Assembly (NCBI GenBank): GCA_902388495.1
Contig: CABMPP010000034.1
Location: forward strand, 1 to 46,113
DNA length: 46,113 bases
Source of the DNA: an uncultured Bacteroides sp.
GTDB lineage: Bacteria > Bacteroidota > Bacteroidia > Bacteroidales > Bacteroidaceae
Reading direction: 5' to 3'
Of the stretch, positions 40,384 through 46,113 are shown piece after piece. A model generated the notes under the pieces. That model made no database searches and had not been told where the DNA came from. It worked only from the letters and a program-made list of their open reading frames with translations. A program made the translations under genes and the position numbers. Every line of letters starts with the position of its first letter. The first letter of the stretch is position 1.

Positions 40384-42942
40384 ATGATAAGGAAAAAGAT
40401 TGTTGTTTTACTATTGTCCCTGTTCATTACAGGAATGGCTAACGGACAAAATATAACCATAAAGGGTCTTGTGACCGATTCGATTACAGATGAAGGCCTG
40501 CCATACGCTTCCCTCATCTTGAAAGGGACAAGCATTGGCGCCGCTACCGATGGCGATGGAAATTTCTCGTTCTTCGCTCCGAGTACGGGCGGCTTGCTGC
40601 AAGTATCGTATCTGGGATATGACACCAAAGAATTGAGGATTACCCCGGGACGGACCAATGAGTTGAAGATACAGCTGGCGCCAAGCGGAATCACATTGGG
40701 CGAAGTAACCGTGAAGCCGGGCCGCGAGCATTACAGCAAGAAAGAGAACCCTGCCGTCGCCTTTGTGCGCCAAGTCATCAATCGCCGGCGTAGCAACGAC
40801 CCCCGCAATCACGACTACTTCCGCTACGACGAGTACGGCAAGATGATTTTCGCCATGAACGAGTATCAGCCCAAGCCCAAGAAGAACGGCAAGTCCGGTA
40901 AGTTCGATTTCCTGGTAGAGTTTGTCGATACACTCGATGCCGGTACCACCATTCTTCCGGTTTCGGAGCGAGAGAAAGTAGAAACGGTATATTTTCGCAG
41001 GAACCCGCGGTCGGAGAAGCGCGTCGTAAGGGGAAGCCAGTCGTCCGGCGTGGACGAGATTTTCTCGCGCGACGGCATTCAGCAGTTCTTGAACGAAGTG
41101 TTCCGCGAAGTCGATATTTTCCAGAACGACATCCCCCTGTTTCTGCAACGCTTCGTCAGCCCGCTTTCCACCATGGGGCCCAACTATTATAAGTATTATC
41201 TGCTGGACACGCTGAATGTAAATAAGCAACCGTGTGTAGACCTGGGATTCGCCCCCTTCAACTCAGAAACGTTCGGCTTCACGGGACATCTGTACGTTGC
41301 GCTCGACTCCACGTACTTTGTTCAGAAAGTCATCCTGAATGTTCCCCGAAACATCAACCTGAACTTTGTTTCGCGCATGACCATCGAACAAAACTTCGAG
41401 CGGGCGGCGGACAGTACCCGCATCATTACGAAAGACGACATCGAGGTGAACTTCAAGCTGAGTGAGAAGTCAAAGGGTATGTATGCCCGTCGCCTGAACA
41501 TCTACAGCAATCACTCTTTCGACGAGCCGGACGAGGAGCAAATGGTCATCTTCCGCGAAAGCGCCCCCGTCATCACGCGGAAGGACGCCTACCGCCAACC
41601 GAATGAATTCTGGGCAGACAGCCGCCCCGAGGAGGCTGTCCGCAGGAACCCGAATTCCGTCGGGGAACTGATGACGAGATTGCGCTCCGTTCCGGTCTTT
41701 TATGTGACGGAGAAGGTAGTATCGACTCTCGTGTCGGGCTATATTCCCACGAATAAGGACCCGGAAAGAAACAAGTTTGAGTTTGGCCCGATGAATACCA
41801 CCATCAGCGGCAACAACATCGAGGGCCTTCGTCTCCGTACCGGCGGAACCACCGCCGTAGGCTTCAGCAAGCGCCTCTTCTTCGACGGCTATATGGCGTA
41901 TGGCACCCACGACGAAGTGTTCAAGTACGATGCCCTGGTAGAATACTCGTTCAATGACCGCAAGGAGTATCGCAAGGAGTTTCCGGTACATTCCATCCGC
42001 CTGGAATATATGTACGATATCAATCAGTTGGGACAGCAATACATGTACACCAATAAGGATAACTTCATGCTTTCCATCCGCCGCATGAAGGACACCCGTG
42101 CCACTTACCTGCGTCGTGGCGAACTGACCTACTACCGCGAGCATTACAACGGCATCGGCTACGGCGCCGTCGTCCGTGCCTTCCGCGAGTATTCCACCAA
42201 ATATTCCGAGTTCCACCGCATTGCCCCGGACGCCACCGTCACTCCCGTCAATCATTATGACATGACGGAACTGGAATTCAAGTTTCGTTACGGAAGGAAC
42301 GAGAAGTTCTATCAGACGCGTAACGAACGCATCCCCATCACGTACGATGCCCTGATATTCAACTTTAGCCATACCATGGCGGCAAAGAACTTCCTGGGTT
42401 CGTCGTACAACTACCAGCGTACCGACATCGGCATCCAGAAGCGTTTCTGGTTCTCTGCTTTCGGTTACCTCGACGTCATTGCCAAGGCGGGAAAGGTGTG
42501 GAGTGCGGTGCCCTATCCGTTACTGATTCTGCCCAATGCCAACCTGACCTATACCATCCAACCCGAGGCTTATACGAACATGAATGCCCTGGAGTTTATC
42601 AACGATGAATACGCGTCCTGGGATTTGACCTACTACCTGAACGGTAATCTTCTGAACCGCCTGCCTCTCGTCAAGAAGCTGAAGTGGAGGGAAGTATTCT
42701 GTTTCCGTGGTTTGTGGGGACACCTGACGGAGAAGAACAACCCGGCAAACGGAGGAAACGGCCTGTACCTCTTCCCCCACGATTCTTTCACAATGGGCAA
42801 GGCTCCTTACATGGAAGCGAGTGTCGGCATAGAGAACATCTTCAAGTTTCTTCGCATCGACTATGCCTGGCGTTTGAACTACCGCGACAATCCGGGCATA
42901 CAGACAGGAGGCATACGCTGTACGATGCGGTTGTCGTTCTAA
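40384..42942 (+). CDS. DUF5686 / carboxypeptidase-like regulatory domain outer-membrane protein
   Basis: This 852-residue exported protein has a signal peptide ending MANGQ, a carboxypeptidase-like domain (residues about 24-110: IKGLVTDSITDEGLPYASL, YLGYDTKELRI) and a long DUF5686 region rich in aromatic beta-strands to the C-terminal Phe (CTMRLSF), implying a barrel. The start at 40384 follows the signal peptide; the frame from 40201 overlaps the thioesterase. As the last gene of the operon it may place or export the product at the outer membrane; this is inference. Confidence 0.88.
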   Translation: MIRKKIVVLLLSLFITGMANGQNITIKGLVTDSITDEGLPYASLILKGTSIGAATDGDGNFSFFAPSTGGLLQVSYLGYDTKELRITPGRTNELKIQLAPSGITLGEVTVKPGREHYSKKENPAVAFVRQVINRRRSNDPRNHDYFRYDEYGKMIFAMNEYQPKPKKNGKSGKFDFLVEFVDTLDAGTTILPVSEREKVETVYFRRNPRSEKRVVRGSQSSGVDEIFSRDGIQQFLNEVFREVDIFQNDIPLFLQRFVSPLSTMGPNYYKYYLLDTLNVNKQPCVDLGFAPFNSETFGFTGHLYVALDSTYFVQKVILNVPRNINLNFVSRMTIEQNFERAADSTRIITKDDIEVNFKLSEKSKGMYARRLNIYSNHSFDEPDEEQMVIFRESAPVITRKDAYRQPNEFWADSRPEEAVRRNPNSVGELMTRLRSVPVFYVTEKVVSTLVSGYIPTNKDPERNKFEFGPMNTTISGNNIEGLRLRTGGTTAVGFSKRLFFDGYMAYGTHDEVFKYDALVEYSFNDRKEYRKEFPVHSIRLEYMYDINQLGQQYMYTNKDNFMLSIRRMKDTRATYLRRGELTYYREHYNGIGYGAVVRAFREYSTKYSEFHRIAPDATVTPVNHYDMTELEFKFRYGRNEKFYQTRNERIPITYDALIFNFSHTMAAKNFLGSSYNYQRTDIGIQKRFWFSAFGYLDVIAKAGKVWSAVPYPLLILPNANLTYTIQPEAYTNMNALEFINDEYASWDLTYYLNGNLLNRLPLVKKLKWREVFCFRGLWGHLTEKNNPANGGNGLYLFPHDSFTMGKAPYMEASVGIENIFKFLRIDYAWRLNYRDNPGIQTGGIRCTMRLSF

Positions 42943-42985
42943 ATCTTTTTTGTTTCTTTTAACAGCAGCTAATATACTCATCCCT

Positions 42986-42993
42986 TATTTTTG
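42986..42993 (+). promoter_or_regulatory. -7 element of the NEW3-ABC operon
   Basis: TATTTTTG followed by CAAGC, 51 bases before the ATG at 43044. The gap after 42942 and this motif suggest a transcription unit separate from the lipid operon. The -33 box is degenerate. Confidence 0.5.
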
Positions 42994-43043
42994 CAAGCAC
43001 AAATTGGGCAATATTCATATCAAATCAACATAAGAACTTTTTT

Positions 43044-44201
43044 ATGACTATGAGAACAAATTGTATTTTATTGTTAGCTCTGTTATTGGGAATCATTCTT
43101 CCCTTGAACGATGTACACGCTGATGAATCTAATAATCCTAAAAGCGTGATTCTGTACACTCCTTACACAAAAATCTCCGTATCGCCCGGAGCGTCTGTAG
43201 ATTACAGCATTGATCTGATAAACAACACAGGCGAGTTGACCAATGCCAATCTTTCTGTCAGCGGTTTGTCAAGCAGTTGGAAGCACGAGATAAAGTCGGG
43301 CGGATGGAGCCTCAGCCAGCTTTCCGTGCTTCCCAATGAGAAGAAAAGTTTTAATCTGAAGGTAGAGGTTCCGTTGAAAGTCAATAAGGGGAACTATCAC
43401 TTCACTGTATTTGCCGGAGAAACCCAACTTCCGCTGGAGATCACCGTTGCCCAGCAGGGAACTTATCAGACTGAATTTACCACCGACCAGCCCAACATGC
43501 AGGGCAATTCCAAATCGACCTTTACTTTCAGCGCCACCTTGAAAAATCAGACTTCCGACCAGCAATTGTATGCATTGATGGCCAATGCTCCCAGAGGATG
43601 GAACGTCGTGTTCAAGCCCAATTATAAGCAAGCCACTTCTGCCCAGGTAGAAGCCAACAGCACTCAGAATGTCAGCATCGAAATCGTTCCGCCTGCCAAT
43701 GTGGAAGCCGGCAGCTATAAAATCCCGGTACGCGCCGCCACCGGCACCACATCGGCCGAACTGGAACTGGAGGTTGTGGTGACCGGCTCTTTCCAGATGG
43801 AACTCACCACTCCTCGCGGCCTGCTGAGTGCTGACGTAACCGCAGGAGGCACGAAACGCATTGAACTGAACGTGAAGAATACCGGCTCTTCCTTGCTGAA
43901 AGATATCCAGATGTCTGCCAATAAACCCGTTGACTGGGAAGTGTCTTTTGAACCCTCGAAGATAGATATGCTCAAGGCAGGAGAAACCACAACGGTGACG
44001 GCCACCTTGAAAGCCTCCAAGAAAGCACTGCCCGGCGACTATGTGACCACCATGATGGCGAAGACTCCCGAAGTGAATGCAGATGCACAATTCCGTATCG
44101 CAGTGAAGACCCCGATGATATGGGGATGGGTGGGCGTATTGATTATAATTATTGCCGTGGGCGCCGTTTGCTATCTGTTCCGTAAATATGGAAGGAGGTA
44201 G
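43044..44201 (+). CDS. NEW3-domain membrane-anchored protein
   Basis: This 385-residue protein has an N-terminal signal peptide (about 27 residues), three Ig-like NEW3 repeats (PGASVDYSIDLINNTGELTN; GNSKSTFTFSATLKNQT; VTAGGTKRIELNVKNTG) and a C-terminal transmembrane helix (GWVGVLIIIIAVGAVCYLF) with a short basic tail. It is likely periplasmic and inner-membrane-anchored. The last three codons (GRR, AGGAGG) form the Shine-Dalgarno of the following ABC ATPase gene, so the operon is tightly coupled. Confidence 0.85.
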   Translation: MTMRTNCILLLALLLGIILPLNDVHADESNNPKSVILYTPYTKISVSPGASVDYSIDLINNTGELTNANLSVSGLSSSWKHEIKSGGWSLSQLSVLPNEKKSFNLKVEVPLKVNKGNYHFTVFAGETQLPLEITVAQQGTYQTEFTTDQPNMQGNSKSTFTFSATLKNQTSDQQLYALMANAPRGWNVVFKPNYKQATSAQVEANSTQNVSIEIVPPANVEAGSYKIPVRAATGTTSAELELEVVVTGSFQMELTTPRGLLSADVTAGGTKRIELNVKNTGSSLLKDIQMSANKPVDWEVSFEPSKIDMLKAGETTTVTATLKASKKALPGDYVTTMMAKTPEVNADAQFRIAVKTPMIWGWVGVLIIIIAVGAVCYLFRKYGRR

Positions 44202-44205
44202 AGGT

Positions 44206-44946
44206 ATGGGCGAACAAGTGATTGTATTGACCGACTTGACCAAGCAGTATGGTCGGTTTACTGCTGTCGACCGTATCTGCCTGAGTATTCGGAAAGGAGA
44301 AATTTTCGGGTTGCTGGGTCCGAACGGTGCCGGCAAGTCAACCACCATCCTGATGATGCTGGGGCTGACGGAACCTACATCGGGCTCTGTCGAGATTTGC
44401 GGCATAGACTCTACCCGGCATCCCATCGAGGTGAAAAGAAAGATCGGCTACCTGCCCGAAGACGTAGGCTTCTACGATGATATGACCGGACCGGAGAACC
44501 TGATTTACACGGCACGGCTGAACGGCATCCCCGATGCCGAAGCGCGGGCGAGAGCGCTCGAACTGATGAAGCGCGTGGGCCTTGAAGACCAGTTGGCAAA
44601 GAAGACCGGAAAGTATTCCCGCGGCATGCGGCAGCGCCTGGGACTGGCCGATGTCCTTATAAAGAATCCCGAAATCATCATCCTGGACGAGCCGACTTCA
44701 GGCATCGACCCTTCCGGCGTCCACGAGTTTATCGAACTCATCCGGCAGTTGAGCAGGGAAGAGGGGCTGACTGTCTTGTTCTCCTCCCACCATTTGGACC
44801 AGGTGCAGAAGGTGTGCGACCGCGTAGGCCTGTTCTGTGGCGGCAAGCTGATAACGCTGATAGACATGGCCGATTTGAAGGACAAGAAGCAAGAACTGGC
44901 CGATATATATAACCAATATATAGAGGAAGGAGGGGAGAAGGCATGA
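44206..44946 (+). CDS. ABC transporter ATP-binding protein
   Basis: This 246-residue ATPase has Walker A LLGPNGAGKSTT, signature YSRGMRQRLGLADVL, Walker B IIILDEPTSGIDP and the switch His in SSHHLDQ. The start at 44206 is chosen because the AGGAGG at 44190-44195 is 10 bases upstream; the longer frame from 44152 overlaps the membrane helix of the previous gene. It pairs with the permease by a 4-base overlap. It is of the ABC-2 exporter type. Confidence 0.93.
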   Translation: MGEQVIVLTDLTKQYGRFTAVDRICLSIRKGEIFGLLGPNGAGKSTTILMMLGLTEPTSGSVEICGIDSTRHPIEVKRKIGYLPEDVGFYDDMTGPENLIYTARLNGIPDAEARARALELMKRVGLEDQLAKKTGKYSRGMRQRLGLADVLIKNPEIIILDEPTSGIDPSGVHEFIELIRQLSREEGLTVLFSSHHLDQVQKVCDRVGLFCGGKLITLIDMADLKDKKQELADIYNQYIEEGGEKA

Positions 44947-45899
44947 ACAAAGTCAATTATCCTTTTTGGGTGGTCGTCAACAAGGAGATTTCCGATCACG
45001 TGAAGAGTTGGCGATTCATTATTCTGATGGGAATCATCGTACTTACGTGTATGGGGTCGCTCTATACATCCCTCACCAACATCGGTGCGGCCATAAAGCC
45101 GGGCGATCCGGACGGATCGTTCCTTTTCCTGAAGCTGTTCACGGCATCCGACGGGACTCTGCCCTCTTTCGTGCTGTTCATCAACTTCCTGGGGCCGTTG
45201 CTGGGCATTGCTTTAGGATTTGATGCCGTAAACTCGGAGCAGAACAAGGGGACGCTGAGCCGTATGCTTTCCCAGCCCATTCATCGCGACTGTATCATTA
45301 ATGCCAAGTTTGTGGCTGCGTTGATGGTGATAGGCGTTATGCTGTTTGTGCTTTGCTTCCTGGTGATGGGATGCGGGCTGATAGCTATCGGCATTCCTCC
45401 CACGGCTGAAGAGTTCTGGCGCATTATCTTCTTTATCATCGTCAGCATCTTCTATGTGGCGTTTTGGCTGAATCTGTCTATCTTGTTTTCGCTTTGTTTC
45501 CGCCAGGCGGCTACGTCTGCTTTGGCATCGGTGGCGGTGTGGCTCTTTTTCAGTGTGTTCTATACGATGATTGTCAATCTGGTGGCGAAGGCACTGAGCC
45601 CGTCGCAGATGGCATCTGCCTATCAGGTCATCGGCTATCAGAAGTTTATCCTCGGGCTGATGAGGCTGGCACCGAGTGAGCTGTTCAATGAGGCAACCAC
45701 TACCTTGCTGATGCCTTCCGTGAGGAGCCTCGGACCGCTGACTATGGAGCAGGTTCAAGGGGCTATTCCAAGTCCTCTTCCGCTGGGACAGAGCCTCTTG
45801 GTGGTATGGCCACAGCTTACGGGACTGATTGCTGCAACGGTGGTCTGCTTTGCTCTTTCGTATACTTTGTTTATGAGGAGGGAAGTCCGGTCCAGATAA
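44943..45899 (+). CDS. ABC-2 type permease
   Basis: This 318-residue membrane protein has about six helices (FIILMGIIVLTCMGSLY; LGIALGFDAVNSEQNKGTL between; VIGVMLFVLCFLVMGCGL; IIFFIIVSIFYVAFWL; ALASVAVWLFFSVFY; GLIAATVVCFALSYTLF). The EQNKGTLSRMLSQPI segment is the typical cytoplasmic loop of ABC-2 permeases. Together with the ATPase it should form an exporter whose substrate may be bound or guided by the NEW3 protein. Confidence 0.9.
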   Translation: MNKVNYPFWVVVNKEISDHVKSWRFIILMGIIVLTCMGSLYTSLTNIGAAIKPGDPDGSFLFLKLFTASDGTLPSFVLFINFLGPLLGIALGFDAVNSEQNKGTLSRMLSQPIHRDCIINAKFVAALMVIGVMLFVLCFLVMGCGLIAIGIPPTAEEFWRIIFFIIVSIFYVAFWLNLSILFSLCFRQAATSALASVAVWLFFSVFYTMIVNLVAKALSPSQMASAYQVIGYQKFILGLMRLAPSELFNEATTTLLMPSVRSLGPLTMEQVQGAIPSPLPLGQSLLVVWPQLTGLIAATVVCFALSYTLFMRREVRSR

Positions 45900-45918
45900 A
45901 GCCGGGGCTTCTGAGTAT

Positions 45919-45954
45919 CTGTCATTCAGAGCATAGCGTTGCTCTGAATGACAG
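45919..45954. terminator. Perfect 15-bp hairpin after the ABC operon
   Basis: CTGTCATTCAGAGCA and TGCTCTGAATGACAG pair fully around TAGCGT. There is no T run, so it may work as a 3'-end stabiliser or rho-dependent stop rather than an intrinsic terminator. It begins 20 bases after the permease stop. Confidence 0.6.
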
Positions 45955-46040
45955 CATAAACCGTGAATAAATTACCTTAGGACAGAAAAAGGATAGTAAT
46001 TGTCGGAAAATAAGATAATTAGGAGGGGTAAGGCGTTCAT

Positions 46041-46072
46041 TAAACGTTCGTTTATTGCACGCTGCAAATATA
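46041..46072 (-). promoter_or_regulatory. Minus-strand -7 element with adjoining palindrome
   Basis: TATATTTG on the minus strand (46065-46072) is followed 10 bases on by the palindrome TAAACG-TT-CGTTTA (46041-46054), at the place expected for a TetR-type operator. No gene is seen downstream on the minus strand (45900-46040), so its role is unclear; a good -33 box is missing. Apart from the hairpin at 45919, the stretch 45900-46113 shows nothing else. Confidence 0.35.
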
Positions 46073-46113
46073 GGGTTTTTCTTCTTCTTACTGTTACAAT
46101 CCCTGCCTTTTTT

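Noticed and set aside
31138..42942. Naming the operon a complete aryl-polyene cluster
   Set aside because: Ligase, ammonia-lyase, second ketosynthase and acyl/glycosyltransferases are missing within a clearly bounded operon, so only similarity can be claimed.

Overview
The window is a chromosomal segment of a gut-type Bacteroides (Bacteroidales). The signs are tandem fimbrillin lipoproteins, a TonB receptor paired with a DUF4249 lipoprotein, HU-like DNA-binding proteins with a DUF4248 partner, PepSY-like, DUF4738, DUF4890 and DUF5686 families, and promoters of the Bacteroidales form (TTG, about 19-20 bases, TAnnTTTG). I cannot name the species.

Region 1 (1-7.3 kb) is a type V pilus locus: the end of a FimB/Mfa2-like anchor protein, four consecutive fimbrillin lipoproteins and, after an interruption, a fifth larger one with a repetitive beta-rich tail. 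The interruption (4.7-5.6 kb) holds debris: the C-terminal tail of an HU-like gene with an in-frame stop, and a small intact gene next to a broken GNAT acetyltransferase.

Region 2 (7.3-16.3 kb) is an A+T-rich accessory stretch. It carries a jacalin-like lectin fused to a PI-PLC X domain, a VapBC-like pair, a decayed REP-associated transposase among many copies of a short palindrome, an unrecognised helical protein, an AraC fragment, an M15 peptidase and a truncated paralogue, a secreted adenosine deaminase and an MNT/HEPN pair. Two 128/129-bp direct repeats flank 10.04-12.65 kb. Almost every broken gene in the window lies in the 4.7-13.8 kb stretch.

Region 3 (16.5-28.5 kb) is mostly housekeeping: HU-like protein plus DUF4248 protein, a DUF4890 protein, a DUF4738 lipoprotein, an OmpR-type two-component system followed by two PepSY-like proteins (probably its targets), then mutS2-sdaA on the minus strand, tRNA-Ser(UGA), and a second HU-like gene whose leader holds two short-repeat arrays. 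A skp/OmpH-like gene next to it is bracketed by a 292-bp direct repeat of the end of the neighbouring DUF4249 gene.

Region 4 (27.7-46.1 kb) has a minus-strand DUF4249/TonB-receptor pair and then a long plus-strand operon (31.1-42.9 kb): GNAT-like protein, ketosynthase, acyl carrier protein, two hotdog dehydratase-like proteins, MMPL exporter, FAD desaturase-like enzyme, ketoreductase, LolA-like carrier, thioesterase and a DUF5686 outer-membrane protein. It resembles a stripped-down aryl-polyene/flexirubin-type pathway with export machinery, but has one ketosynthase and no ligase, ammonia-lyase or glycosyltransferase. I consider it the best candidate for an undescribed system here. A NEW3-domain membrane protein with an ABC-2 exporter pair closes the window.
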